A stretch of DNA of 64,000 nucleotides, taken from NCBI GenBank assembly GCA_030248215.1, contig JASANG010003775.1:62001-126000 (forward strand), read 5' to 3'. Shown here piece by piece: positions 12,137-24,063 of the stretch (within the stretch, counting starts at the first letter, position 1; every line of letters begins with the position of its first letter). A program made the translations under genes and the position numbers. The DNA is from Enoplolaimus lenunculus. Its lineage: Eukaryota; Nematoda; Enoplea; Enoplida; Thoracostomopsidae. Under the pieces are notes generated by a model, which saw only the letters and a list, made by a program, of their open reading frames with translations, was not told the DNA's origin and made no database searches.

Positions 12137-12978
12137 TAGCTTGCTATGCATAATAAGCAGGGCGCAACCAAATATGCGTTTCCGTTTCCAGTGGCACTAC
12201 AACATATTTTGGAACACGGGGCCGCAACAGCGGCAGATCCAGAATTTTACGGGAAAGGGGGTAATTTTCGGAAGAAGGGATGATTAAACGAGGTAAGTTT
12301 ACAGGGGGGTCAAAAAATACAGTGAATGACGTCGTGAGCGGCGCGACCGAAAACTAATAAAAGTCGTAATACTGACCGAAGCCGGACATTTAAAAAACAT
12401 AAATTTTTTCGCAAATTGTCTGGTTGTCAACCGGAAGAAAAGATTGTGTCCGTTCCCATGGTTGCGCCTGTGTTCGGTTCCGTTTCCGATAAGAACCGAT
12501 GTTTGTAACATTTTCAGCCAGGTAAAGTTTTGAATATGCATCTAAATGTCAACTCACAAAAAGCATCGCTTTTGATACATTACACTGGTTTAAAATGCAG
12601 ATAAAACATTTATTAGTTTTAGTAATATATACATTACTCAAAACCCGGGACTCGTCCCGGTAAAAATGAGAACTCCACGTTTAATATAATGTGACCCAAG
12701 GTGCAACCGGCATATAAAAAAACCCCAAAAAGAAACGGATAATGAAAGACGCCGGATTTTCCTACCGGAATTGGAGTTTCGGTTATACACCATTGCTGCG
12801 ACACGGATAATCGCACAAATGAGTGTATGAATTAAATATGGTGGCAAATTAACTAAAGCGTGCAAAATTTCACAAACTTTTGTAGTATAAATAAAATACG
12901 ACTCGGAATTCTGATCTATATTGTAGCCTGAATTTCTTTGAAAAAGCGTAGCCGTTTCACTGCTGCTGAGTCTATAAT

Positions 12979-13349
12979 TTAGTTTGGTTTCAAACAAAAT
13001 ACCAATTCGCCACTAGTTTTTTCTCGGATATGCCCGCCGATTTGTTTAATGCGTTCTTGAACATAAATTTTACGATACGGATTGCGCAGTTGTCGCTCTT
13101 TTCGAACTGGATGCGGTTTGAGTTGATCGTTCGGGATTGCAATTTTGTCGTGTTTTAAATGAAACGCAACTTTGCGTGAAGAGTTAGTCGCAGCAAGTAA
13201 ATCGTCTAGTCGTTCGTAATCCTTGTCGCCCTGAGTATCTCGTGGTTTTGCTGCCCTTAGTCGTCCAAATTGCCACCGTGCGTACTCACTAAAGGGGCCC
13301 TTGATGGTCCATGTGCCAGCGGTGTTCAAGTGCTCGTCATATTTAGGCT
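12979..13349 (-). CDS. Terminal exon of an unidentified protein-coding gene
   Basis: A 123-codon open frame runs from an acceptor-like TTTTAG (minus strand, just above 13349) to a TAA at 12979-12981. The translation (PKYDEHLNTAGTWTIKG..., then SEYARWQFGRL, ...LKPHPVRKERQLRNPYRK...) is charged, is not low-complexity and uses more balanced codons than nearby chance ORFs. I do not recognise the family. No signal peptide or membrane segment is visible in this part. Upstream exons were not found: the 13395-14181 transposon sits about 45 bp upstream of the acceptor, so the preceding intron must cross it. It could alternatively be a relic. Confidence 0.45.
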
Positions 13350-13394
13350 CTAAAAGTTGAATTTTATCATAATGTGGGAATCACGTTATAACTG

Positions 13395-14181
13395 AGGCAA
13401 TCGGGTCATGTTTTGTCACATGTTGATTCGACAGCAACACAAACTTTTGCTATCATCATATGATACGGAAAGACAAAAGTCGAATATCTTATGAGATTGC
13501 TATACAAAGCGCGGGCACACAGGTTATTGCAACATACAACTGGTCGAATGTCACAAGATATTCCAAATTAACAGCATATATGAATTGATTTTCAGCTAGA
13601 CGGATTTGAAGTATCATATATTTTACTATACAGTTTAAGTGTATCATATGTTCCATAATGTAGTTTTTGACGTATCGTACAACAATCCGCCAAAATTTGA
13701 ATATTTCCACCAAAATTTTAATGTTCGTGCCAAAGTTTGAATTTTTTCGCCAAATTTTGATGTTTTCCGCTAAAATTTAAATTTCCCGCCAAAATTTGAA
13801 TTTCCGCCACAATTTGAACTTCCAGCCAAAATTTTGAATTTTCTCGCCAAAATTTAAATTTTCCGCCATATTATAAAGTATTGTTATTTACATTGCATTG
13901 TAATATTATGATACTAATGGTACATGTCTGTTAGTATTAAATGATTTTCCGCCGTACGCAAACCTAGTCATGTAACTGACTCATTAGTCATTAGATAGTT
14001 TTAAAATGATCATGATATTGGCAGACGATATAGGGAATATCGTATGATATTGAAAAACAAAAGGTGACCAATACATCATGGTAGCAGACAACTACTGTTT
14101 TTGGAATATCATATTGGGTTGCATCGCAGACAAAATGTTACCCAATATGTAGTTTGTGACAAAACGTGACCGGACTGCCCC
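13395..14181. mobile_element. Inverted-repeat element with GGGGCAGTC-type ends
   Basis: The left end (GAGGCAATCGGGTCATGTTTT, then GTCACA) and the complement of the right end (GGGGCAGTCCGGTCACGTTTT, then GTCACA) match over about 27 bp. About 787 bp, no transposase. It encloses the minisatellite at 13685. A target duplication is not clear (TTATAAC versus TTTACAAC). Confidence 0.65.
13685..13869. repeat. Minisatellite, unit about 22-24 bp
   Basis: Roughly eight diverged copies of a unit like CGCCAAAATTTGAATTTTC in head-to-tail order, inside the 13395-14181 element. Confidence 0.75.
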
Positions 14182-14960
14182 ATTTACAACGTGATCCTCG
14201 CCTAAGTAAACTTTATAACTTCGAGCAACGCCTCTTTCTGCACTCACTGTCACTGTGCCTGCACATCATTACTTTCCACCATAAAATGCCGGACAACATT
14301 TTGCAGTATTATAGCAAGATTTCGAACTCACGATGGTTTTTCCCAACGTTATGTATTGTACCACCGCGTATATGCGGCTGTGTTTGGATCCGCTGATGCG
14401 CCCCTGGATGTTGCGTTACACAAAGGCCACCAACTCACAAGTGTGCTGCCTCATAAACCTTAGCCGCGGCACTGTGCATTGGTGTTGTGCAATTACAACC
14501 TTGTCTACTAGCCGGCCTGCCGTCGACCAACGGAGCGTTTGATCGGCCGGAAAGCGGACGGTCGGCTGATATACAAATTTAAAATATTATCAAGCATTCT
14601 GATAATATCGTTACGTTTCTAGAACCTATACCTATCATTTTAGGGTCAGTAATTAATTCAAAAACGAACACGTTGTGAAATATACGATAAACTACGAACA
14701 AGTTCACTAGCATTTCCTAAGCTTTTAATAGAAGACTGTTTACCACATTGTTTCTGTATGTTTTTACATACCTCAACGTTTATTGAAAATATTGCCGATC
14801 ACTCTCTCTTTATGCAATTAATACGACGAAACGTATAATACTCAAAATTTTGGCCCATGTTACACTAAGGTTGTCCCACTGTCCCGGGGCAACAACAAGC
14901 AGGAGTGTAGTGTAGGCAGACCCGCAATAAAGACACATCTGCTTATACGTGTAAACTTGT
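14182..14960. other. No recognisable gene
   Basis: Two short plus-strand ORFs (14166-14396, 14333-14542) overlap in different frames and resemble no family I know. One starts inside the preceding transposon. I treat them as chance. Confidence 0.4.
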
Positions 14961-14974
14961 TTATACAGAATAAA

Positions 14975-15290
14975 CAGGGGCGTAGCCAATAGGGTCAAAT
15001 GTTAACTGCCCTCGTTTGGGATTTTAATTCCTTCACTGGAACTAAAATTTCTAATAAAGTATATAAATGTGTTTCATGCCCTTTTAGTATGAAAATCGTA
15101 GAGTGCGGGAAGCAGGAAGCTTGAAGGCGGCAGCCCCCATCTTGCTTAGGCTCCCTTGAAATCTCAGTGGTTTAAGGGAGTGGTAGCCAAGTAAATTTAT
15201 TTATATACAATGACCAAGGGTGTAGCCAGGGGGCTTCAGGTGTCAACTCGACCCGTTTGGGCTTCGAAATTTAGTTAAATATACTGTAGC
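14975..15290 (+). repeat. Pair of GGGGCGTAGCCA repeats
   Basis: Two direct copies about 240 bp apart: AGGGGCGTAGCCA...GTCAAATGTTAACTGCCC...CGTTTGGG near 14976, and AGGGTGTAGCCAGGGGG...GGTGTCAACTCGACCCGTTTGGG near 15217. They look like ends of a degenerate transposon. No coding sequence. Confidence 0.5.
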
Positions 15291-16254
15291 GCTCTTAAAT
15301 ACACCCAAAAATATTGCCTGCGGCTCTAGTTACAACACACTTATATATTTCTCGTATTTTGCGGCTATGAGTTCTTACCCGTTGTGAAAATGCAGGCACA
15401 AATCGTAACTGTCACAAAAACAAACAAACTTAAACCTAAACTAAACTTCATTTATGTGGAATCTCGCTACTAAATTTTTATTTTTCATAATCCTCTTTGA
15501 TCTGTGATTACATCATCATCCCCTGTATCATTGTAAAAAAATATTTATGTATACTTCAGCGAAAGATTTCACTATATATTTCTAAAACGCAACGGAACCC
15601 AAATCATCTCAAAGCTCTATATAACCACATGAGCTTTCCAGAATACAACTCCACTCAAAGTAGTTTTAACTGGCAATTCAAATTAACATGTGATCACAAC
15701 GGTAACAGTTGGCAACATTTCAGAATTTAGCTAAAAGTTTTTGAATCGAAATATAAATATGATTAAAAATCATAAATTAATGATGCCACAGTGTATTAGC
15801 TTTTTCTGTGATAAGCAATTACTGGCCGGCGGGCAAATGGCAAATACCTTTGGCCGACCGGCTGGTTCCTGGGGTCCACAACACTACTGCGCATGATCAT
15901 TCTCTGGACTTGAGTATAAATTGGATATATACATTGTGTTCAAATACCCGCACAATAAAATCAAACGTTCCATGACCGCATAAAGTGTTCATTTTGAAGC
16001 GTGTAAAAGTGCATATATATTTTTTGTAATCTTAGACTTGAGCGTTTTCTAAAGATCACAATATATTCAACGTTTCCAGGTTTTCCGTCAAACGAATTTG
16101 TTGAAATTGCGTGAACGAATTTGCACTGTCAAAATTTGTTAGCCTAAGCCTGGCTTGACCCGGTAAAACTATTAATTTTGCGTAACATTGGTTCATACTT
16201 CGTTTCAAACGACACATATAAAACAAATTGTAGCTTCTTCACTGACCAGTTACA

Positions 16255-16461
16255 ATGTTGCCAGTGTTGTTGCTTGTATTAGCGGTTCCAGTGGAATTTG
16301 ATCGCCGTTTTGCGTGCAGATCAGTGGCAGATTTTGAAGCGAACGAATACCAGGATACCAAATGTCTGCCACAGCCACGTTTTGAACAGCTCAGTAATGC
16401 CAAAACAAGCATGACATATATCAATGCGGTGCTTGTAATGATCAGCGGATTTACAATTTGA
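16255..16461 (+). CDS. Possible small secreted protein or exon (weak)
   Basis: A 68-residue ORF begins with a signal-peptide-like MLPVLLLVLAVPVEF. The opposite strand is also open over the same span with a hydrophobic segment, so the strand is uncertain. No homology recognised and no splice partner found. Possibly chance. Confidence 0.2.
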   Translation: MLPVLLLVLAVPVEFDRRFACRSVADFEANEYQDTKCLPQPRFEQLSNAKTSMTYINAVLVMISGFTI

Positions 16462-17775
16462 CTCGGAGTATAGTATGTCTGTAACACGTTTTGCATTGTG
16501 ACATTTCGGCTTATTTAAACACCCACGATTGTATGTTTGGTGTCTGATTCTCTGATAACATGATAAACGTTGAATATCGCTGCATGACCCTTGACAGTTT
16601 GAAAAATATCACCATGATTTCCAACTTTTAAAAGCATAGTACATTTTTTTGTAATTCAGTCAAAGCAAGTTAAATATTAAATTCAAATTTGAAAAATTCT
16701 TATTAAAATTCTTTATGTATGAAAATATAATTGTTCATCATATTTTTTTGGTATTAAACTGCGGTTACAATTGTGCCGTAGTGACGGACTTGACGGGTTT
16801 TGTTCAATAAAGTTTACAGTAAAAATAGAGAGCATAAATGTAGTTCCACGTTTATAGGACAAAACTTATGTAAGTACGGTATATTACGTTACGCGACGCC
16901 ATTTTGATGACTTTTATATCCGAAAGTATTCTACAGCTATAATTCAACCCCAACTTTGACGTCATAATCAGTATGACTTTCGTTTTCGCTTAAATAGTCA
17001 ATAAGAGGTGTTTATTTTTAACATAAAAACTTTAAATTTAACCTACCACAGCAAGGCACCAAAATTATTCAGAACTGTCAATTGATTTCCGTTTTGTTCA
17101 GTAATACCATTTTTTGAACTTAACTTTATGAGTTTTATTTTTAGATTGACAAAGTTTTTTTATGTTTTTGCTACCGACAAAGTTCTTCTATGTTTTTACA
17201 AAATATTTGAGCATTAGAGTTTTATAGACGTGGAGGAACGATCGCGGACTTTGTGGGATTAGAAGAAATTTTTAGTATTTATCTGTCAAAACATAAACTC
17301 AATATTCTGATTAAGTATGTATAGATGGAAAGGTATTTTGAAAAGTTTGTCTATGTCAGCCAACTTCCACTTTTTTGTTAATACATAGTACTCCATGGGA
17401 AGTATGCGTATGCGACCACGATTAAGAAAAGTCGCCAGAAAATGTTAATCATTTAATTCCGTTGTTCGAGGTCAATTTGTTTTTCAACGGCACCGTTTCA
17501 AAAAGTGTTAGGTACATGTTTTAATTTGACGTGATTGCTCACGACAAACTACCTGCTTGCTGGGTCATATATGATATTTTAGAGCGAATGAATTGCCGAC
17601 TTGCAAAAAATTCAAAAAGTTAAACCCTTTCACTCATAGAGTATGCTATGAACGACTAAATACAAATAATATACAAGCAATACAGACACCATGAGAAGTG
17701 TTTAATAATTCAAACATATATGGCGGTGGAAAATTTCCGCAAGACGTGAGAGCTCCTCGGGCTGGAGCGTCAAGT

Positions 17776-17847
17776 TCCTATAGCTTAGTGGTTACGTAAT
17801 TGCCTTCCACCTGAAAGACTGGGATAGAAACTTTCCTTGAAATTACG
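17776..17847 (+). repeat. tRNA-Gly(UCC)-like pseudogene or SINE head
   Basis: Box A TAGCTTAGTGGTTA, an anticodon region CCTTCCAC as in tRNA-Gly-UCC, and a damaged box B (GGGATAGAAACTTTCC). Acceptor arms do not pair well, so it is not a working tRNA. Confidence 0.5.
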
Positions 17848-17917
17848 TCTCATATGAAATTGAAATTATTCATGTGAGAAAAAGTTAATAATTTCTGTAT
17901 TGTTAATTGCCGTGTGG

Positions 17918-18253
17918 CAGGGTGTAAACGGATAAGTACTTAAAATAACGGAAACGAAAAGTGGTCAAAATAACGGAAACGAAAACCAACAACTAATATT
18001 GATATGAAATATATATAAAAGATTTAAAAACGTTTTATTTTTCTGCCAACTCAGTTGAAGCGTGCATATACTGGTCTTTCAAAAATTTTAAAGTAAAAAT
18101 GCCAAATGTATAAATTTTATTTCATTTGGAGCAATTACAGAATATTTGTAACAAAAAATTGTACATGATTTATCACTAATTTTCAACGTAAAAATAACAC
18201 AATTTCCGTTATTTCTATAACGGAAACGGAAACAAATATCCTATTACAGCCTG
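17918..18253. mobile_element. CAGGGTGTAAACGG MITE
   Basis: Left end CAGGGTGTAAACGG, right end TTACAGCCTG. The interior has mirrored AACGGAAACG / CCGTTA stretches near both ends. Flanks CCGTGTGG and CTGTGTAG agree at 6 of 8 positions, a decayed 8-bp duplication. A partial copy ends at 63686. Confidence 0.6.
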
Positions 18254-18812
18254 CTGTGTAGCAATATATCTATATCACAACTGTGTATATCCACTGAGAA
18301 GGTGCGCAGTGGTATAAAAATTGTGCCTTTTAAAATATATATTCAAACATTTCTTCAACACTTCCCTTTCGACTTTGCCAAAGCAATAAGGTAGATACAC
18401 GGGTATCTTAGCAATTATTGCGCTTAAACATATTTGAGATACATATGGCATATATACATGGTCTCGAAGGTTGTCAACTACTTACTGAATAAAGTTGAAG
18501 ATATATGTCAGATGTCTACCACCCTTATGACGCAAATATATATCCAGTTACCAAAATGAAACGCCGGAAATTGATATTTTGTTTCTAGTTATTTAAATGG
18601 TTTAGAACGAGCTTTTATTTTTTTAGTTAATTTTACACAATAACGTCTATAGCAGTCGCATAATTTATTGAAAGCGAACAAAAATAATATATACGCATTT
18701 AGTCATGTCACAAAGATTTGCGTTTCTGTCACAACGAATAAGTAAAACAAAGAAAAATTGTAAAACGATATAACTACTGAGTGCCACAGTTGGATTTGGA
18801 TCTTACGCAGTT
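18254..18812. other. Upstream region of the EF-hand gene
   Basis: AT-rich, no exon recognised. It presumably holds the promoter and 5' UTR of the gene starting at 18813. I cannot pick out a specific regulatory site. Confidence 0.35.
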
Positions 18813-21099
18813 ATGGATAAATCTCGTGGACACCGTAAAGTCCATGCGAAAAGTCCGAAACGAACCAAACGAGCTGATCCAAAAGAGCCCGCTGTGAAAC
18901 ACGATGCTAATTTGCACGGCGCGTCGACCGAAGAAGAATTGGAGGAATTTCGAGAAGTTTTCAATATGTTCGATACAGTGAGTTATTATTTGTGTTTTAG
19001 CCGGTGACGTGCAAAGTGTTGCGGGGAGGGTTTAATTTTAGTATTCATAAAACATTACTGTAGTGACCCGAATAAGAGGGGGACTGATATTCATTTGGCG
19101 TCTCCAGAGGGTACCCCCTGATATTCGGTTATGGACTGTTATTTGTTTCCAACCCGCCCTCCGCCAGCCTCGTTACTGATATATATTCGGTGTTGCAACT
19201 ATTTATTGAATTAAACGTTTTTTGCTTTGCATCAAAACCTTGAGCGGCAATACAATTATACTCTGGAATGTTACTTCCAAAACTTAAGTACGCTTTAAAC
19301 TTTCGAGCTCAAGTATATTTGGTCCTGGAGTCATTTATGCTCTACGATTAGGGATAACTGACATTTATGAACTCTAATTTAGGGTTTACGGACTCTATCC
19401 GCTTACGGACTCTTATTAGGGATACGGAATCCTATTGATTGGGCTTAAAATGGGGACCCCCTCTGATTACCCACTCTTATTCGTGTCACTGTTAGTTTAC
19501 AGCTAAAATTGCTAGTTTTGACAGTTTGTGAGTACCCCTTTAGTCTGAGGTCTCCCCGATATGTTACGGTGGGCGCTATATGCACAAACTTGGAAGATGT
19601 CGTTCCAGTCTGTATGACTTGACCAGGGACTATATACACAGTGTTTTTGGGTTTTTAAAATGTTTCGTTTGTCCTTTAGTGATAAAATGAATTAATAGGG
19701 ACAAATTAGTCGTTCGTGCAATAAAAGTGGGTATTTAAAACAGCTCGAAAAATGAGGACAATTGTTTTACATCCGCGCTCATACAATGACATGAATTATC
19801 CATTACGGAAATGGACTAATGCTGATTCAAATCCAAAATAGGAACCCCGGACATTTACAAAAACTTTCCGCTCTTATTCGGATCACAACAGTAGGTAACA
19901 GCATAGGTTCGTCTTTTCGGCAGAAGTACGTCTTGTTTCTAGCCTATGTCTGGCCGCAAATGGAAAAACAGGGAAGGGTGTAGAGTAGTGAATATTAGCT
20001 TTTACCACTGCCAGATTAATACCTGAACAAATTCGGTTTTCTATAAAGAAAATCTATAAATTGTTTCCCAAAATTTTGTTCCCGAACAAAATATACAATC
20101 CGCTGTTTTCCAGAAAACGTCATCGCTGTTTCAACACTTTCATATTTGCCATATATTACCAAACTTCAAGTAGCTATGTAATGCGCTTTTCCAGGATGGA
20201 AGCGGGTCAATCGGCTACGGTGAAATGCGAAAAGCACTTCGAGCACTTGGGATTAAGTTTTCTGCGTTTGATTTAGAAGTGATAATGAGACAATTGGACG
20301 AAGACTTAAACGGGGTTATTGACTTCACTGAATTCTGCTACGTTATGAAGAAAATGGGAGCATCAGCAACAGTAAACTTGAAAGCTGATGACAGCGAAAA
20401 AGCAATGGTTGCAAAATGTTTTGAGTATTTTGATAAGGTATATTCTCGCCACAGTCCAGGGCTATTAAATCTAACTGGTTCAATATTTAAATTAATGCCA
20501 ATCCTGGAATATACTTAGCAAGTTGTTTTCAATAACGACACGCCGAGTCGTAATGAAAATGTAGTTGTATTTGTCGTTACAATTGATGTTTATAAGTTCG
20601 CCAGACCTGTTGCAGTTGATCTGAAATATGTAAAGTTAAGTATTCTATAACGACTATCATTGAAATTAAGTCTGTTTTTGAGTTTATACATGGGCCTTTA
20701 GTTTACTAGAAAAACGGAAGCGGTAAATATTACGACCAATGTGCTAAAATTAACTAATTAAACTCTGATATAGTCGTTTTTTTGGTTCAGTATATGGTTT
20801 TAATTTAGGACGGCGACAACTACGTATCGGAAAGCGAATTTCAACGAGTCTTTGAAGATTTTGGCGGATTTCAATCGCACGAAATTGACGCGATATTTCG
20901 ACAAGCGGACGTTGCTGGCAGTGGAAAATTGAATTTTGAAGAATTCCAGCAAATGGTACATAATTATATGAGCGAAGATGAAGATGACGATGAACAACCG
21001 CTTGCATCAACTGAAACATTTGTGACTAGTCAAAATTTCCAGAAAACCACCGATGAATGCAACTGGGACACCAATTCGGAAAGCTTGTCTGGGGTGTAA
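18813..21099 (+). CDS. Calmodulin-like protein with four EF-hands
   Basis: Calcium sensor of the calmodulin/troponin C type; partner unknown. Exons 18813-18977, 20195-20437 and 20809-21099 (TAA) join in phase 0 to give 232 residues. Residues 1-36 are lysine/arginine-rich (MDKSRGHRKVHAKSPKRTKR...). EF1 loop DTDGSGSIGYGE and EF2 loop DEDLNGVIDFTE are canonical. EF3 loop DKDGDNYVSESE has Asn at the usual Gly position. EF4 (DVAGSGKLNFEE) has Ala at loop position 3, so it is probably weaker. An acidic tail (SEDEDDDEQ) and about 35 Ser/Thr-rich residues follow. Compared with calmodulin (about 149 residues) it has extra N- and C-terminal extensions and a longer linker after EF2. Both introns cut an EF loop after its second residue. 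The ATG is the first in frame before the basic region. Confidence 0.88.
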
Positions 21100-21624
21100 A
21101 CGTGAACAGATTGAAGCACATCACGTTTCATTTTGTTCACAGTTGAACTTGTGTATAATATTTGGTTTAAAACTATAAGGAAGGCTGCCGGAAAACAATG
21201 GTAAACCCAAAATTGTTTAGCTCGTTTAGCGGCGGCTGGCAACTATATATAGTCGCCACTCAAAATAGCTCAGTAGAATTTAGCGCTAACAAAATGTTCA
21301 GATCTATTGCATTGTTTATATGGTTTTGATAAAAGGTTGTAAGCTTCGCTACTATCAGCATTTGTGTCATCGTGCTTATTTGTGAAATATAATATATACG
21401 GTTTCAACTTTTCTCAGTTCAACATGTTCCAAACTTCGACAAGAGTGCATACATAAAACAGCAGTAGCTACAAATCTTGACGTTGCACGCTCATTTCTAA
21501 AATTACTTTATAAAGCATACTGACAGACGTTTGAGTGTAAAACAACGTGTAAGTTTTTGTTTAGGTAAGTATCGTATGGTCGAAATTTTTATAGGCTTGA
21601 ATTTGGTTGACAACTGACTCATGT

Positions 21625-21992
21625 GGTTCATGTATAAAACTGGGCCGGATCGTTTTCCGACGGAGCTGTAACAGAGTCAGTTTAAGCTTTAGACTAGCTT
21701 TTTTGATTAGGCTTAGGCTTAGGCTTAGGAATATGCTTATACTACTGGTCCGACCCTGTTCTATACACACTGCAAGAAATGGTGAGTCAAATTGACTCTC
21801 TCCGAAATAGGATTTTTCTGCCTACACAAATTGAGTCAAATTCGACTCCGCCAGTCAAATTCGATTCACAGAATCGCTCAGTGAGTCGAATTTGACTCTG
21901 GCGAAGTCGAATTTGACTTAGTTTGCGTAGTCAGGAAAAACCTATTTCGGAGAGAGTCAATTTGACTCACCATTTTTTACAGTGCATGGGCC
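21625..21992. mobile_element. GGCCCATGTA-family MITE interrupted by another MITE
   Basis: Starts GGTTCATGTATAAAACTGGG and ends CATGGGCC. The 8-bp ACTCATGT lies at both outer edges (21617-21624 and 21993-22000), which fixes the boundaries. The interior carries (TTAGGC)n: TTAGGCTTAGGCTTAGG near 21706. The right end is split by the 21768-21984 insertion. Confidence 0.82.
21768..21984. mobile_element. CACTGCAAGAAATGG palindromic MITE (copy 2, nested)
   Basis: Left arm CACTGCAAGAAATGGTGAGT; the right arm is the complement, ending ACTCACCATTTTTTACAGTG. Flanked by CA on both sides, i.e. a 2-bp duplication; copy 1 at 11934 has TA. 217 bp, non-coding. It sits inside the right end of the 21625-21992 element, so it is the younger insertion. 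Confidence 0.82.
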
Positions 21993-22263
21993 ACTCATGT
22001 TATCAAACAATTTTTTGTTGTTCGGGAATTTATCATATGCGGCAGAATACCAGGCAACGGCGTTAAGCCTTTTCTTGAGAAACGGCATGCATTTCCCAGA
22101 TTTTCACACCGTTACTCGTAGAAAACTTGATATTGTTGATTCCGTTGGCAATGGCTAAAAAGATATCTGGTATTAAGAAACTGGTGTGTTGGTAAAACGG
22201 TAATGAGACCACAATTTAGGTTCATGCAAAGTAAAGAGAAAGAATGCTGGGATTTATAACGGC

Positions 22264-22404
22264 GGCCCATGTAAAAATCAGGGGCGGAACGTTTTTGTGT
22301 GGGACTGCGATAGAGTAAGCTTATGGTTTAGACTAATTTTTTTGCTTGGCTTACGCTTAGGAACATGCTTATAACGCTGTTCCGCCCCAATTCTCTACTT
22401 GGCC
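22264..22404. mobile_element. GGCCCATGTA / GGGGCGGAACG MITE (141 bp)
   Basis: Ends GGCCCATGTAAAAATCAGGG and the inverted CCCCAATTCTCTACTTGGCC. A perfect 8-bp duplication ATAACGGC lies at 22256-22263 and 22405-22412. Same family as 9836 and 21625. Confidence 0.85.
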
Positions 22405-22412
22405 ATAACGGC

Positions 22413-23408
22413 AAATGATGATCACGATAGCATCCTGACGAGCCTGAGGCACAATAGCGCAGCGGATGATTGTTGTTCTTATCAGTGGTGTTATCGGCAG
22501 TATTGGTACCCGAGACAATTTTTCCAGCGCAAAAACCATTCAGTAGCGTGATTAGAAACAGAAAAAAATTATGCGTTGCATTTTGTTTCTCCTCTAAAAC
22601 ACCATATTCTCTGTATTGCATGTGACGCCTTTTGAAACTTCATGGACTCATCCTGCAAGAGGTCTATTTCCTTGGTAGACCTTATGATCGCGGACTTTTA
22701 TGCTCGGTAAAATTTTTAGTCCAAAATATATTTACTTGAAGGAATCACATATCTAGAGAGCACAGACTATAAAAATCAAGTCATTTATATGACATTTTAT
22801 ATCAGGAATTACAACATTCTAGAGAGCAGTTGTGTCACAGACGTATGTATGCGGTAAGAGAAAAGCGACTAAAACAACCATAGTGTTATCCTCAATGAAA
22901 AAACTAATTATTTTGAGCTCGACACCATCATTTCCAGTACGATTCGAAATCTAGTTTATCATAGTCAAAAAGTATGTGTTTGTTCATCTGATCAAACATA
23001 GCAAAGGTGAAATAACCTGCTGATAGAGGCTAAACTAGACAAAGTTTTTTCGTTTCTCGAAATGCTAGCTTGGTTAACTTGATATTTAAATCATGCCTAT
23101 CCTGAATCTGAATGGATTTCCTGTTTTTACCGTAGTTAATCAGTTTTTCACTTTACTGCTCTTAAGATGGCTAAGTTGTTAGTTTAGATACCTTCTAAAA
23201 TTTTATAATATATTTAGCTTAAGTAAACTGGATTTTGTACATTTGTGGTAATGGTTTTATAAGAAAACTGCCTATTTACATTACGTGAATATTCACAGAG
23301 AAAGTGGTACCATTTCTAGTTAACATCCGTAAAAGATCATAACTTATCTGAGCGCAAGGTTTACACTGTTTTATCAATGCTAGGTTTACATTAATTTGTG
23401 TACACGAG
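22413..23408. other. No recognisable gene
   Basis: A 97-residue minus ORF (22328-22621) starts outside and overlaps the MITE at 22264. Its codon use and composition give no support. Nothing else stands out. Confidence 0.4.
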
Positions 23409-23648
23409 GTGGAAATTCTCACAGGCTATGGACGACGACTTTTGCTATTTGAAAAACAGCAGCTAGCGTTGGTTAAAATTTGAATTTGAAAATTAAAATA
23501 TAACCAATTAATTTTAATAATTTCGAAGGCTTTGTTAAAATAAGTTTTAAACAACAACTGAATGTACTTCTGAAAATACGAACCTGTCGTTTGAAAACTT
23601 ACGAAAAATATCAATCAGCAAGCGTCCATAGCCGGTGAGAATTTCCAC
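23409..23648. mobile_element. 240-bp inverted-repeat element
   Basis: Left arm GTGGAAATTCTCACAGGCTA then TGGACG; the right arm is its complement (CGTCCATAGCCGGTGAGAAT then TTCCAC) with one mismatch in 26. No clear target duplication. No coding sequence. Confidence 0.65.
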
Positions 23649-23997
23649 ATCGCGTACATACCGTAAACCACGCATAATTATCTTAACACAACGTGTCTTA
23701 AGTAGACATTTGCAAATACTAAACTCTTTGCCGATACCAATTGTAATACATAACGCATAAGAGGACCGTTAGGATTACTACAATGCATATAACGCAACAA
23801 CTTGAAACCTAACAACCATAAACAATTAATACCATGAGAAATTTTCGTTTCAGCTGCTTTTTTTAAAATACAACGGTCAGAGACCTCACAGTTATGAGAC
23901 ACGCTGCAACAATCCAGCAAGTCAAATTGAAAGCATTCCAACACATTGCTAAACTGCAAAAAAAGTACGAGTAAAGAATCGACAATTTTTATAGTAG

Positions 23998-24063
23998 GGA
24001 GGTCGATATTCACGAAAAGTGCCGATATTACCGATGCCGATGCAGATTGATCGGCACATCCCT
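23998..24063. repeat. Partial GATGTGCCGAT-family MITE
   Basis: The right terminus (GATCGGCACATCC) and internal CGATGCCGATGC stretches match the complete element at 47133. The left part is missing or unrecognisable. Confidence 0.5.

Noticed and set aside
13685-13869. CRISPR-like array
   Set aside because: The units are contiguous and diverged with no unique spacers, and the sequence is eukaryotic; it is a minisatellite.
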